A DNA stretch of 64,000 nucleotides from Candidatus Contendibacter sp. (GTDB lineage Bacteria > Pseudomonadota > Gammaproteobacteria > Competibacterales > Competibacteraceae), in NCBI GenBank assembly GCA_029624765.1, contig JARSSO010000010.1:89012-153011 (forward strand). The letters are read 5' to 3'. The translations under genes were made by a program, and so were the position numbers. The notes under the pieces were generated by a model. The model was not told the origin of the DNA and searched no databases. It saw only the letters and a program-made list of their open reading frames with translations. The first letter of the stretch is position 1, and each line of letters starts with the position of its first letter. Below are positions 1-8,512 of this stretch, piece after piece.

Positions 1-224
1 CGCCGCCAGTTGCAGCATCCTTCGCCAGCGGCATGGACAAATCGCCCGAACCCATGGCGCCGGGGATGGTTCGGGCTATCGGAATATCCGCATCTCATTC
101 TTCCGCTCCAAATCAGATAAGCCAGGATGGCGAGGCCGAGAGGCCACCAGAAAGCCAGACCGAGAACGATCAACCCGGTCCAGGCCAGTTTGTCGATGGG
201 ATGGGGTTGTGCCGCGAGAAGCAT
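1..224 (-). CDS. DUF2852 family small membrane protein (3' end cut by window)
   Basis: The first 74 codons are visible and run off the left edge. The start is the ATG at 224-222, preceded by GGAGG four bases upstream. The N-terminal part reads like DUF2852 proteins: a short polar leader (HPIDKLAW), one hydrophobic segment at about residues 14-38 with the family-typical WWPLGLAILAYLIWSGRM stretch, then a basic, Gly/His-rich tail. The role of DUF2852 proteins is not established; a single-pass inner-membrane location is inferred. It lies just downstream of a TetR gene on the same strand, with a perfect palindrome immediately upstream of its ribosome binding site, so it is a plausible regulatory target of that repressor. 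Confidence 0.7.
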   Translation of the reverse strand, partial: MLLAAQPHPIDKLAWTGLIVLGLAFWWPLGLAILAYLIWSGRMRCGYSDSPNHPRRHGFGRFVHAAGEGCCNWR

Positions 225-234
225 AGGTCCTCCA

Positions 235-257
235 TGTAAATGTTAATCACATTTACA
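235..257. promoter_or_regulatory. Perfect 9-bp inverted repeat, probable TetR operator
   Basis: TGTAAATGT-(N5 TAATC)-ACATTTACA is a perfect dyad centred at 246. It lies between the end of the TetR gene and the start of the DUF2852 gene, directly upstream of the latter's ribosome binding site. Its size and symmetry suit a TetR-family dimer. Binding by the adjacent regulator is inference. Confidence 0.55.
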
Positions 258-300
258 ATCCTAGGCGCATCAAAACGTCTTGTCAAGCGGTGGCGAGTCG

Positions 301-966
301 TCAACGTTCCGATGGAACGGCTTTGCCGCCGCCGAGGCCCAGCCCGCGCAGATAGACCAGAATGCCCGCTTCCAGCAAGTCCTCCGGCGTCATGGGCAGC
401 GGTTGCCGTGATCCTTCGCAGCAGTTAAGGAACAGCGATGCGATCCCATGCGCCAGGGACCAGATGTGCGAGGCCACCATCCGGGGCGGTGGTTGCTGGT
501 TTTTCGGGGTCTGGACCCAGAGGATTTCCGCTGCCTTCATGAGCACGGCCAGCGCCCGCTCGCCGGCCTGGGCAAGGTCGGCGTCGGTTTCCGGAGGAGG
601 CCCGGCTCCGAACATCGCGGCATAGTAGGCGGGCTGTTGCCGGGCGAACGCCAGATAGGCCCGGCCGCAGTTGACGAGGGCGCGGAGCGGCTCCGGCCGG
701 CCGTCGTTCCAGGCTTGGAGGAGATCGGCCTCGAACCGCTCGAATCCACGGCGGGCCACTTCGGCGAGGAGGGCGTTGCGGTCGCGGAAATGCCGGTAGG
801 GAGCGGCCGGACTGACCCCGGCCAGCCGGGCAACCTCAGCGAAGGTGAAGCCGGCGGGGCCGCGGTCGGCGATCAAATCCAGCGCCGCTTCGATCAGCGC
901 CTCGCGCAAATTGCCATGATGATAGCGGTCGCGCCCGGTTCCCTGACCCTGTTTGCACCAGATCAT
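301..966 (-). CDS. TetR/AcrR family transcriptional regulator
   Basis: Predicted 221-residue cytoplasmic repressor. The N-terminal DNA-binding domain spans about residues 14-70 and carries the helix-turn-helix FTFAEVARLAGVSPAAPYRHF at roughly residues 40-60. The C-terminal part (residues 75-215) resembles the TetR_C_33/WHG type ligand domain, with CGRAYLAFARQQPAYY and an SLAHGIASLFL helix. The frame is open further upstream, into the dksA-like gene, but homology begins only near RDRYHHGNLREAL. I therefore choose the Met at 966, although no strong ribosome binding site precedes it. The gene ends shortly before a perfect palindrome and the DUF2852 gene, its likely target. The ligand is unknown. 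Confidence 0.85.
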   Translation of the reverse strand: MIWCKQGQGTGRDRYHHGNLREALIEAALDLIADRGPAGFTFAEVARLAGVSPAAPYRHFRDRNALLAEVARRGFERFEADLLQAWNDGRPEPLRALVNCGRAYLAFARQQPAYYAAMFGAGPPPETDADLAQAGERALAVLMKAAEILWVQTPKNQQPPPRMVASHIWSLAHGIASLFLNCCEGSRQPLPMTPEDLLEAGILVYLRGLGLGGGKAVPSER

Positions 967-1013
967 GGAAAGCTCGCGATGGATGATGGGTTGGTCAAGC
1001 CAGCGACGCGGCT

Positions 1014-1433
1014 TCACACCGCCTGACTTTTCTCCTTCTGCTCTTCCAAATGCTTGCAGTCGATGCACAATTCCGCCGTCGGCCGCGCTTCCAGCCGCCG
1101 CAGGCCGATTTCCACGCCGCACGCTTCGCAATAGCCGTAATCGTCGCTGGCCAGCCGGGCCAGCGCCTTGTCGATCTTGTGCAGCAGCTTGCGTTCCCGG
1201 TCCCGCGCCCGCAGCGCGATTGAGAATTCCTCTTCCTGGCTGGCGCGGTCATTGGGGTCCGGCAGGTTCAACAGATCGTCCTGCATGTGATGCACGGTGC
1301 GCCGGCTTTCCTCCACCAGTTCCTGCTTCCAGGCCAGCAGGATGGCGCGAAAATGCGCCTTCTGCCGGTCGTTCATGTAATCCTCGTCCTGCTCGGCGCG
1401 GTAGGGCGCGGCTTCCGCCAAGGCCTCGGTCAT
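1014..1433 (-). CDS. dksA: DksA-type RNA polymerase-binding transcription factor
   Basis: 139-residue DksA/TraR-family protein that, by homology, enters the RNA polymerase secondary channel and works with ppGpp. Visible features are an acidic coiled-coil tip motif DPNDRA (D59 and D62), a long coiled coil at about residues 25-95, and a four-cysteine zinc finger (C102, C105, C123, C126) in the family-typical CEACGVEIGLRRLEARPTA context. It is slightly shorter than E. coli DksA (151). The start at 1433 has AAAGGTGG nearby. All four zinc cysteines are present, so it belongs to the cysteine-bearing rather than the cysteine-poor DksA subtype. The TetR gene follows 47 bases downstream. Confidence 0.92.
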   Translation of the reverse strand: MTEALAEAAPYRAEQDEDYMNDRQKAHFRAILLAWKQELVEESRRTVHHMQDDLLNLPDPNDRASQEEEFSIALRARDRERKLLHKIDKALARLASDDYGYCEACGVEIGLRRLEARPTAELCIDCKHLEEQKEKSQAV

Positions 1434-1554
1434 GGTAATCCACCTTTGGTTTTTTTACGGTCGTTCGGTCGAAACGGCAAAAGCAAACCATCGGCGGCCG
1501 CACTGGGCGAATGGTGCGTGGCCGACGGTCGGGATAACAGCATAAAACATTTGG

Positions 1555-1569
1555 GGCGGAATTTCCGCC
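1555..1569 (-). terminator. Short GC hairpin downstream of znuA, weak terminator candidate
   Basis: GGCGGAATTTCCGCC is a perfect palindrome just past the znuA stop. On the minus strand it is followed by CCAAATGTTTT, so the T-tract is poor. A terminator role is only possible. Confidence 0.3.
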
Positions 1570-1586
1570 GGCCCCGGCCGTGGCAT

Positions 1587-2543
1587 TCAGGCGCTGGCCA
1601 AGCAGCCGCGCAACGCCCCGCTCAAGCCTTGCAACAATTGAATATAGGCGTCGGGACCCGCCGGCAAATCCGCCCCCAGCGGATCGAGCACCCCACGGCG
1701 GGCATTGCTACCGGCGACGATTGTTTCCACCAGCGCGGGTTGAAACTGCGGCTCGCTGAACACGCAGCGAACCTTCTGCTCGCGGACGCGCGCCCGGATT
1801 TCCGCCACCCGTTTCGCTCCAGGCCGCTGCGCCGGGTCGAGCACCACCGAGCCGACCGCGTTCAGGCCGTAGCGCCGCTCGAAATAATGGTAGGCATCGT
1901 GAAACACCAGGTAGGGTCGTTCCCGGATCGGCGCCAGATCGGACGCCAGTTGCCGGTCCAACCGTTCCAGCCGCTCGATCAGCGCCGCGCCGTTGCGGGC
2001 ATACTCGGCCTGGTGGGCGGCGTCCATCTCGCCAAGCACGGCGACCATCCGACGCACCATGGCGATGGCGTTGATCGGATCGAGCCAGACGTGGGCATCG
2101 CGGCTGGCGGCGGGATCGTGATCATCGTGATGACCATGGTGATCGGCGTCATGGTCATGCGCTTCCCAGGCGCCACCGGCCCGCAGCGGTAGAATCGTGA
2201 GGCCGGGTGCGTCCATCAGCGCCACGGAGCGCGCGGTTTTGGCGTTGGCGAGCGGCTTGGCCAGAAAGCTTTCCAGGTCCGGTCCAATCCAGAATACGAC
2301 CTGGGCCGTACTCAGCGCGCGCGTGTCCGACGGTTTGAGACTGTACTCGTGCGGCGAGGCGCCGCCGGGAATCAACAGCAACGGCTCGCCCACGCCTTGC
2401 ATGACCCCGGCCGCGAGCGCGTGGACCGGTTTGATGCTGGCCACCACCGCCGGCTGGGCGGCGGCTCCGATCAACGGGACGACCAGCAGCGCCCATCCCA
2501 GCAGAATCCACCCCCTGCGGGAACTTCGCGGCTCGTTCGGCAT
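1587..2543 (-). CDS. znuA: Zinc ABC transporter periplasmic binding protein ZnuA
   Basis: 318-residue periplasmic zinc-binding protein feeding the ZnuB/ZnuC importer encoded divergently next door. It has an N-terminal signal segment at about residues 11-30 (GWALLVVPLIGAAAQ). The cluster A-I metal-binding family layout is visible: H65 in SPHEYSLKP, a His/Asp-rich loop at residues 129-143, H151 in DAHVWLDP and the FHDAYHYFE motif near residue 215. The His-rich loop is typical of zinc rather than manganese members. It is separated by 190 bases from znuC on the other strand, so the shared intergenic region probably carries Zur control; no full Zur palindrome is evident. Confidence 0.93.
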   Translation of the reverse strand: MPNEPRSSRRGWILLGWALLVVPLIGAAAQPAVVASIKPVHALAAGVMQGVGEPLLLIPGGASPHEYSLKPSDTRALSTAQVVFWIGPDLESFLAKPLANAKTARSVALMDAPGLTILPLRAGGAWEAHDHDADHHGHHDDHDPAASRDAHVWLDPINAIAMVRRMVAVLGEMDAAHQAEYARNGAALIERLERLDRQLASDLAPIRERPYLVFHDAYHYFERRYGLNAVGSVVLDPAQRPGAKRVAEIRARVREQKVRCVFSEPQFQPALVETIVAGSNARRGVLDPLGADLPAGPDAYIQLLQGLSGALRGCLASA

Positions 2544-2733
2544 GTCTCCCCCTCAAACCCTGTCGTGATGAAAGCCGTTATAATGCAGCCAGAGCCTCGA
2601 TTTAAATAGCGGCGCTGGTGAACCAGCGATAAGACTTTGAAATACTTTGCAATTCTATCGATTGCTTCCGGTCCTTCCGTATCGTCGACAAGCCTGCCCC
2701 TGGAACGAATCCGGTTAAGTTGAGTAACGTCCC

Positions 2734-3498
2734 ATGCCGCTCGAACCCCTCCTGACGATTGAGAAGGTCAACCTCGCCATCCGGGGAAACTCCATCTTGC
2801 GCGATGTGAGTTTCCAGGTCACGGCGGGCGAAATCGTCGCCCTGATCGGGCCGAACGGAGCCGGCAAATCCACCCTGGCGCGGGTGGCGCTGGGTCTGAT
2901 TCGGGCCGACAGCGGCCAGGTCTGGCGCAAACCCGGCGCGCGGGTGGGCTACATGCCGCAGCGGCTAGTGGTGGACGACACCCTGCCATTGAGCGTGCGG
3001 CGCTTCGTCACCCTCGGCACGCCCGCCTCGCTGGCGCGGGTTCGGGACGCGCTGGCGGAAGTGGGCGCCGCTCACGTCCTTGACGCGCCGGTGCAGGCGA
3101 TTTCCGGCGGCGAGATGCAACGGGTATTGCTGGCGCGGGCACTGTTGCGCGAACCCGAACTGCTGGTGCTGGACGAACCGATTCAGGGCGTGGACTTGAA
3201 CGGCCAGTACGAGTTGTACGATCTGATCGGCGGTCTGCGTCAGCGGCGCGGCTGCGGGATTCTGATGGTGTCGCACGAGCTGCATCTGGTGATGGCGACC
3301 ACCGATCACGTACTGTGCCTGAATCGGCACGTCTGCTGCTCGGGCCATCCCGACCACGTCGCCCGCGACCCGGCCTATCTGGAACTGTTCGGCCTCGACG
3401 GCGCCCGCCGCCTGGCGATCTACCACCATCGCCATAATCATCGTCACGACTTGCACGGCGCCGTGGTGGAGTCCGCGGAGCCCCAGACGCATGGATGA
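2734..3498 (+). CDS. znuC: Zinc ABC transporter ATP-binding protein ZnuC
   Basis: 254-residue ATPase of the zinc importer. Walker [10 protein letters not shown] is at residues 39-47, the signature SGGEMQ at 124-129 and Walker B LLVLDEP at 143-149, followed by the H-loop in SHELH. A histidine-rich C-terminal stretch around residues 231-241 ([11 protein letters not shown]) is common in ZnuC and may bind zinc. Its end overlaps the start of znuB by 8 bases, which indicates coupled translation. The sequence reads [16 protein letters not shown] after Walker B, a ZnuC hallmark. Confidence 0.95.
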   Translation: MPLEPLLTIEKVNLAIRGNSILRDVSFQVTAGEIVALIGPNGAGKSTLARVALGLIRADSGQVWRKPGARVGYMPQRLVVDDTLPLSVRRFVTLGTPASLARVRDALAEVGAAHVLDAPVQAISGGEMQRVLLARALLREPELLVLDEPIQGVDLNGQYELYDLIGGLRQRRGCGILMVSHELHLVMATTDHVLCLNRHVCCSGHPDHVARDPAYLELFGLDGARRLAIYHHRHNHRHDLHGAVVESAEPQTHG

Positions 3499-4282
3499 TT
3501 TCCTGCTGCGCGCCCTGCTGGGCGGTTTCGGGGTCGCGCTGGCGGCCGGGCCGCTGGGCGCCTTCGTCGTCTGGCGACGCATGGCCTATTTCGGCGACGC
3601 CCTGGCTCATTCCGGTTTGCTCGGCGTGCTGCTCGGCGCGATGTTGCGCGTCAACCCGCAACTGGGGGTGATTCTGACTTGCCTGCTGATGGCGCTTGCG
3701 CTGGCGCTGTTGCAACGCCAGCGCAAGCTGGCCACCGATACCCTGCTGGGCATTCTCGCCCACGCCACCCTGTCGCTGGGGTTGGTGGCGCTCGCTTTCC
3801 TGGAAACGGTGCGGGTGGATCTGGTCGGCTATCTGTTCGGCGACATCCTCGCCATCACCACCGTCGATCTGTACTGGATCTGGGGCGGCGGCCTGCTGGC
3901 GCTGGGGGCGCTGGCGGGGTTGTGGCGACCGCTGCTGGCGCTGACCGTGCACGAGGATCTGGCGCGCGTGGAAGGCGTGGCGGTGTTTCCGGCCCGACTG
4001 GCGTTCATGCTGCTGATCGCCCTGGTCGTCGCGGTGGCGATGAAGGTGGTCGGTATCCTGCTCATCACCTCGTTGCTGATTGTCCCGGCGGCGGCGGCGC
4101 GGCGCTTCGCCCGCTCGCCGGAAGGCATGGCGGCGCTGGCCAGTCTGGTCGGCGGCGCGGCGGTCGGGCTGGGGTTGTGGGCCTCGCTGCGCTGGGATAC
4201 GCCGGCCGGCCCCTCGGTGGTGGTGGCCGCCACGGCGCTGTTCGCGCTGAGCCTGGCCGCGCCGGGCCGATTGAGGCGCTAA
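3491..4282 (+). CDS. znuB: Zinc ABC transporter permease ZnuB
   Basis: 263-residue inner-membrane permease of the ABC-3 family with about eight hydrophobic helices. It opens [23 protein letters not shown] and carries the family motif [17 protein letters not shown] near residue 30. The start overlaps the znuC stop region, completing a znuCB operon opposite znuA. Little regulatory sequence is visible between the genes. A manganese/iron specificity cannot be excluded for the permease alone, but the His-rich ZnuA and ZnuC partners favour zinc. Confidence 0.94.
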   Translation: MDDFLLRALLGGFGVALAAGPLGAFVVWRRMAYFGDALAHSGLLGVLLGAMLRVNPQLGVILTCLLMALALALLQRQRKLATDTLLGILAHATLSLGLVALAFLETVRVDLVGYLFGDILAITTVDLYWIWGGGLLALGALAGLWRPLLALTVHEDLARVEGVAVFPARLAFMLLIALVVAVAMKVVGILLITSLLIVPAAAARRFARSPEGMAALASLVGGAAVGLGLWASLRWDTPAGPSVVVAATALFALSLAAPGRLRR

Positions 4283-4643
4283 TGGGCCAAATTCCCTGGC
4301 CAACCCACCGTCAAGCGGCCTTCCGGCCCAGGGTTTCAACAGGTTATCTGGTTTCGCAATGCGGTATTTTTATTGTGCAATGCGATAGTTAGCGCGGCCG
4401 AATTGCTTAAGGACGCTATTTCGCGCCTTTAGTGTGTTTATTCTAATCCAGGCCGCTACCATCGGAAGCTACGGTGGACCGGGGCGATGGCCCGGCTGTT
4501 CGAACCGCCATAACCCGGATGGTAACTGGCGGTTCAAAAAAGCTTTTTAAAGGTTCGCCACGGAGAATCAGCATAAGGGTTCGGAACGCCCGGAATCGGC
4601 TGTCACGGATGACCGTTCTTGGGTTTATACAGGAGTAGCGAAC
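4283..4643. other. Non-coding gap between znuB and the phasin gene
   Basis: 361 bases with no convincing gene. The sequence is AT-richer than its neighbours around 4330-4450. It holds one clear inverted repeat (4502-4535) and an A-run/T-run element after it. Promoter elements for the phasin gene should lie in the last 100 bases; none is clear enough to call. Confidence 0.6.
4502..4535. repeat. 8-bp inverted repeat upstream of phasin
   Basis: GAACCGCC and GGCGGTTC form a perfect 8-bp stem around an 18-base loop, followed directly by AAAAAAGCTTTTT, itself nearly self-complementary. The run after the stem is A on the plus strand, so it is not a standard plus-strand terminator. It could be an operator or a structured leader. 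Confidence 0.45.
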
Positions 4644-4988
4644 ATGGCTTACCAACAACTGCGGAAATGCATGCGCGAAACGCGCAAGATGGAAGACACG
4701 CTGGCCTTGGCCAGTCAAATCTGGCTGGCGGGAATCGGCGCGCTGGCGCGGGCTCAACAGGAAGGCCACGATTTTTTCGACCAACTGGTGCAATGCGGCG
4801 AGGTCGTGGAGGCCATCGACGAGCAGGACGATGGCCTGCGCGAACTCAAACGGTTGGCCCGCTTGGTGCTGGCTGGGGCCGGTTCCGGCGCGGGGGCGGC
4901 GAACGCGCCCACGCCGGAGGAAATCCGCAGCCTGGCGGAAATGATCCAGAATTTCGACTTGCATCTGAACGAACTGGACATGCGCTGA
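4644..4988 (+). CDS. Phasin-like polyhydroxyalkanoate granule protein
   Basis: 114-residue protein resembling the PhaI/PhaF-type phasin family. The diagnostic part is ASQIWLAGIGALARAQQEG at about residues 23-41, followed by DFFDQLVQCGEVVE. The remainder is an amphipathic helix, an Ala/Gly linker (residues 77-88) and a short C-terminal helix. It lacks the lysine/alanine-rich DNA-binding tail of PhaF. By family it would coat PHA granules in the cytoplasm. No PHA synthase is in the window, so function rests on the motif alone. The start has GGAGTAGCGAAC upstream. It is convergent with the sugar permease gene that follows. Confidence 0.68.
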   Translation: MAYQQLRKCMRETRKMEDTLALASQIWLAGIGALARAQQEGHDFFDQLVQCGEVVEAIDEQDDGLRELKRLARLVLAGAGSGAGAANAPTPEEIRSLAEMIQNFDLHLNELDMR

Positions 4989-5055
4989 ACCGGCGCCGGG
5001 CTTGGCGACTCGACCGGCGGATGCCACCAACGGCGCGGTTCCCCCCGGTCGGCTT

Positions 5056-5889
5056 CTAACCCTTCGTCCCGCCCAGCAAAATCCCGGCAATGTAATACTT
5101 TTGCAGCGCCACGAACAGCAGCATGACCGGCAGCACGGTCAACACCGAACCGGCCATCATCAGCTCGGTGTCCTGCACGTGCTCGCCCAGCAGATTGGCC
5201 AGCGCCACCGGCAGGGTGTACAGCGTGCTGTCGGTCAGCACGATCAGCGGCCACATGAAATCGTTCCAGGCGCCGAGAAAGGTGAAGATCGCCAGCGTCA
5301 CCAGAATCGGCCGGCACAGCGGCAGAATCAGCGACCAGTAAATGCGGAACTCGCCGGCCCCGTCCATCCGCGCCGCGTCCAGCAAGCTGTCGGGAATCGC
5401 CAGCAGGTATTGCCGGATCAGGAAGATACCGAAAATATTGGCCATGCCGGGGATGATCACGCCCCAGTAGGTGTTGATCAACCCAAGTTGCTTGAGCAGC
5501 AGGAACAGCGGCAGCATCGCCACCTGGGCGGGAATCACCATCGCCGCCAGCAGACCTTGAAACAGCCGGTCGCGATGGCGGAAGCGGAGCTTGGCGAAGG
5601 CGTAGCCGGCCATGGAATTGATCAATAGCGCGATCACGGTCACCGCGCCGGCCAACAGGGCGCTGTTGAGCAGATGGCGGCCGAGATCGAGGCGGGTGAA
5701 CAGCGCCGCGTAATGCTCGAAGGTCACCGCGCTGGGCCACAGGCGCGGCGGATAATGGTTGGCTTCGCCGGCGGGCATCAGCGACGCCGCCAGCATCCAC
5801 AGCAACGGCAGCAGGATCAGCGCCGCGCCCGCCATCAGCGCGCCGTGCAACACCAGGCTGGGAAGCAGACGATGCATCCATCGACTCAT
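5056..5889 (-). CDS. Carbohydrate ABC transporter permease (MalG-like)
   Basis: 277-residue inner-membrane permease of the binding-protein-dependent sugar importer (CUT1) type, with six predicted helices. The cytoplasmic EAA loop appears as DAARMDGAGEFRIYWSLILP near residue 190. The chosen start, ATG at 5889, overlaps the stop of the upstream permease in an ATGA arrangement, so the two are translationally coupled. It is the last gene of a three-gene unit (binding protein, permease, permease). No ATPase gene follows, so a shared MsmX/UgpC-like ATPase elsewhere is implied. The substrate is not readable from the sequence. Confidence 0.9.
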   Translation of the reverse strand: MSRWMHRLLPSLVLHGALMAGAALILLPLLWMLAASLMPAGEANHYPPRLWPSAVTFEHYAALFTRLDLGRHLLNSALLAGAVTVIALLINSMAGYAFAKLRFRHRDRLFQGLLAAMVIPAQVAMLPLFLLLKQLGLINTYWGVIIPGMANIFGIFLIRQYLLAIPDSLLDAARMDGAGEFRIYWSLILPLCRPILVTLAIFTFLGAWNDFMWPLIVLTDSTLYTLPVALANLLGEHVQDTELMMAGSVLTVLPVMLLFVALQKYYIAGILLGGTKG

Positions 5890-6773
5890 GGCGATTCCCG
5901 CCGCAGCTTCAGTTGCAGCACGGTTCCGGCCAGGATCAGCGCGAACAGGACGAAGGCCGCCGCCGAGGCGTAACCCATGTTCCACCAGCGGAAACCTTCC
6001 TCGTACATCAGCAGCACCACGCTGAGCGTGCGGTTGGCCGGACCGCCCTGAGTCATCACATACGGCTCGGCGAACACCTGGAAATAACCGATCATGGTTA
6101 TCAGCGCCACGAACAGGAAGGTCGGCCCCAGCAACGGCAGGGTGATATGGCGGAACCGCCGCCAGGCGTCGGCCCCGTCGATCCGCGCCGCCTCGTAAAG
6201 CTGCGGGGGGATGTTTTGCAGGCCGGCGATGAAGATGATCATGTTGAAGCCGAAATTCTTCCATACCGCCATCAGGATGATCGCCGGCATCGCCCAGTCC
6301 GGATTGCCCAGCCAGTCGATGGGATCGACGCCCAACCAGCTCAGGCCGTAATTCAACAGCCCGTAGCGCGGATGGTAGAGGTAGCGCCAGACCACCGCCA
6401 CCGCCACCAGGGTGGTGACCACCGGCAGGAAGAACGCGGCGCGGAAGAAGCCGGGGAAGCGGGTCAAACGGGCGTTGACCAGCAGCGCGGCGCCCAGCGA
6501 TAGCGCCACCGACAACGGTCCGCCCACCAGCACGAAGTAGAAGGTATTGCCGATGGCGATCCAGAACAGCGGGCTTTGCAGCAATTGCAGATAGTTGGTG
6601 AAACCGACGAAGCGCAGCCGGCTCAAATCGCCCAGCGCGTAGATGTCGAAATCGGTGAAGCTCAGCAGCAGCGCCGCCACCACCGGCAGGAAGAAAAACA
6701 CCGCGATCAGCAGCAAGGCCGGGGCGAGGAACATTCCCGCGCTCAGGGCGGCGCGGCGTTCGCGACCGGTCAT
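5886..6773 (-). CDS. Carbohydrate ABC transporter permease (MalF-like)
   Basis: 295-residue permease, partner of the MalG-like protein downstream. It starts MTGRERRAALSAG with a hydrophobic helix at about residues 13-35, and has the EAA loop EAARIDGADAWRRFRHITLP near residue 195. The frame is open upstream, but that part lies inside the binding-protein gene; the ATG at 6773 overlaps that gene's TGA (ATGA), which fixes the start. The closing residues lead directly into the next permease by another ATGA overlap. Confidence 0.9.
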   Translation of the reverse strand: MTGRERRAALSAGMFLAPALLLIAVFFFLPVVAALLLSFTDFDIYALGDLSRLRFVGFTNYLQLLQSPLFWIAIGNTFYFVLVGGPLSVALSLGAALLVNARLTRFPGFFRAAFFLPVVTTLVAVAVVWRYLYHPRYGLLNYGLSWLGVDPIDWLGNPDWAMPAIILMAVWKNFGFNMIIFIAGLQNIPPQLYEAARIDGADAWRRFRHITLPLLGPTFLFVALITMIGYFQVFAEPYVMTQGGPANRTLSVVLLMYEEGFRWWNMGYASAAAFVLFALILAGTVLQLKLRRESP

Positions 6774-8086
6774 CGTTGTAGCCCTCGGCTCAGCAGCCAG
6801 CGTCGTTTTTCCAGAATCCGGTCCACGTCCCGATCCAGCGCCGCGAGCGCCTCGTCCACGCTGACCTGCCGGCGAATGGCCCGCTCGGCATGATAGGCCA
6901 GCTTGTTGGCGATCCGCTCCCATTCGGGAATCGCGGGTGTTGCCCGGACCTGTTGCAACTGTTGCCGGAACGCTTGTGCGTAACGGTTGCCGACCAGCGC
7001 CGGATTGGCCCAGGCCGACTGTCGGGCGGGTAAATCGCCGGTGAGTTGATAAAATCGCGCCTGTTGCGCCGGCTCGGCCAGAAATTCCAGCAGTTTCCAG
7101 GCTGCTTCCCGGCGCGGCGAGGTCCGGCTGAGCGCCAGGCTGGCGCCGCCAGCCAGCGATGCGCCCACCGCCCTCACCCCCAACCCCTTTTCCAGTGGGA
7201 GAGGGGGGAAATCAGTAAATCCCGGCAGCGGCGCGGTGTTCCAGTAGGGTTGCACCGCCGCCGGCAAGCGCCGCCCGAACTCACCGATGTTCCACGGCCC
7301 GCTGACGTAAACGGCGAACGCGCCGCTGGCGAATTCCTGATAAAGATTAGCCATCTGGGTATTACCGACCGGTGGCGCCAAGCCCTGTTCGAACAACCCG
7401 AGATAGAACAGGAACGCCTCGCGGAAACGCGGTTCCTGGAAATTGCCGTACTGGTCCCGGTCGCGCAGCAGGGTCGCGCCGCGTTGCAGGGCCAGGATCA
7501 CCGGCAACTGCCATTCGTTGATCGAGAGCAGAATGGCGTGGCGTTCCGGACCCGCCCGCGCCTTGAGCCGGGTCATGGCCCGTACCCACTCCTCCCATGT
7601 CGTGGGCAGGTCGGCGAAACCGGCGGCGGCCAGCAAGTCGGTGCGATAGAACAGCAGCCGGGTATCCACATACCATGGCAGGGCGTAGGTTTGGCCGTCC
7701 AGCCGGTTGGTGGCGAGAATGCCGGGGAAATAGTCGGCCAGCGCGTCCGCCGGCCAGGCGCGCAACCGCGCATCCAGGGGTTCGACGGCGCGCAGGGCGA
7801 CGAATTCGGGAATCCAGGTATTGCCGAGCTGGAACAAATCCGGCATGGCGTCACCGGCATGGGCGGTTAGCAGCTTTTCGTGCGCCGCGCTCCAGGGAAT
7901 CTGTTGCACCCGCACCCGCAGGCCGGGATGGCGGCGTTCGAATTCCGGCAACAGCGCCTTGACCTGCTCGCCTTCCTGGCCCATCGCCCAAAACTCCACC
8001 ACGACGGCCTGGGTGGTGGAGGAACCGCAGTTAGACAATCCCAGAGTGAGCAATACGGCGAACAACAGACGAATGAGCGATGGCAT
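6770..8086 (-). CDS. Sugar ABC transporter substrate-binding lipoprotein
   Basis: 438-residue periplasmic binding protein of the family 1 extracellular solute-binding type. A lipoprotein signal MPSLIRLLFAVLLTLGLSNC ends in a lipobox with the acylated Cys at residue 20, so it should be membrane-anchored. The body shows family features: VEFWAMGQEGE, ALPWYVDTRLLFYRTDLL, NEWQLPVILAL and the C-terminal EFLAEPAQQARFYQLTGDLPA. Around residues 292-308 an extra FTDFPPLPLEKGL-containing stretch is encoded by a palindromic repeat (7171-7209) placed in frame just before the conserved SLAGGASLALS. The first gene of the importer operon, it is divergent from fmdB. Confidence 0.88.
   Translation of the reverse strand: MPSLIRLLFAVLLTLGLSNCGSSTTQAVVVEFWAMGQEGEQVKALLPEFERRHPGLRVRVQQIPWSAAHEKLLTAHAGDAMPDLFQLGNTWIPEFVALRAVEPLDARLRAWPADALADYFPGILATNRLDGQTYALPWYVDTRLLFYRTDLLAAAGFADLPTTWEEWVRAMTRLKARAGPERHAILLSINEWQLPVILALQRGATLLRDRDQYGNFQEPRFREAFLFYLGLFEQGLAPPVGNTQMANLYQEFASGAFAVYVSGPWNIGEFGRRLPAAVQPYWNTAPLPGFTDFPPLPLEKGLGVRAVGASLAGGASLALSRTSPRREAAWKLLEFLAEPAQQARFYQLTGDLPARQSAWANPALVGNRYAQAFRQQLQQVRATPAIPEWERIANKLAYHAERAIRRQVSVDEALAALDRDVDRILEKRRWLLSRGLQR
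7171..7209. repeat. C-rich/G-rich palindromic repeat inside a coding gene
   Basis: CCCTCACCCCCAACCCC followed by a short spacer and GTGGGAGAGGGGGG forms an imperfect hairpin. The same style of element recurs at 8528-8566 (opposite orientation) and 21301-21338. Here it adds about 13 or more codons in frame to the sugar-binding protein gene without a stop. Confidence 0.65.
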
Positions 8087-8206
8087 GAAAAATAGTGTAA
8101 CCGCAATCGCGGCGGTTTGGGCCAGCGCCTTGAAATCGCCCGCCACCGCTCCCATATGATCAAATCAGTTGAATTTCCCAAATTCCGTCAGTTCGCGAGG
8201 TACGTC

Positions 8207-8512
8207 ATGCCCATTTACGAATACCGTTGTCAGTCCTGCGACCATGCGCTGGAAGCCTTGCAAAAACTCAGCGATCCCGAACTTAGCGATTGCCCGAGTT
8301 GCGGTCTTCCGAAATTGAAGAAGTTGATTTCGGCGGTGGGATTCCGGCTCAAGGGCAGCGGTTGGTACGAAACCGATTTCAAGAACGGCGGCAGGAAGAA
8401 CGTCGTCGAGACCGACCGCGCTCCAGCCAGCGACAGCCCGCCCGCCACCTCCACCTGCGATGGCGCCGGCGGGTGCGGAGCCTGCCCCGCGCCAACGGCG
8501 GCAACGGATTGA
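8207..8512 (+). CDS. FmdB family zinc ribbon protein
   Basis: 101-residue protein with an N-terminal zinc ribbon: MPIYEYRCQSCDHALEALQK, then CPSCG, giving C8, C11, C31 and C34. This is followed by the usual KLKKLISAVGFRLKGSGWYETDF segment and a Gly/Cys-rich tail (GAGGCGACPAP). Such proteins commonly sit directly before aspS in gammaproteobacteria; here the aspS gene is 11 kb away on the same strand, with a chemosensory operon in between. The function is unsettled; a regulatory role has been suggested for the family. The start is the ATG matching the family MPIYEY opening. Confidence 0.88.
   Translation: MPIYEYRCQSCDHALEALQKLSDPELSDCPSCGLPKLKKLISAVGFRLKGSGWYETDFKNGGRKNVVETDRAPASDSPPATSTCDGAGGCGACPAPTAATD

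Noticed and set aside
2577..2589. GTTATAATGCAGC, resembling half of a Zur site between znuA and znuC
   Set aside because: Only one half matches the known palindrome and the spacing of the GAAA flank is wrong; not enough to call an operator.
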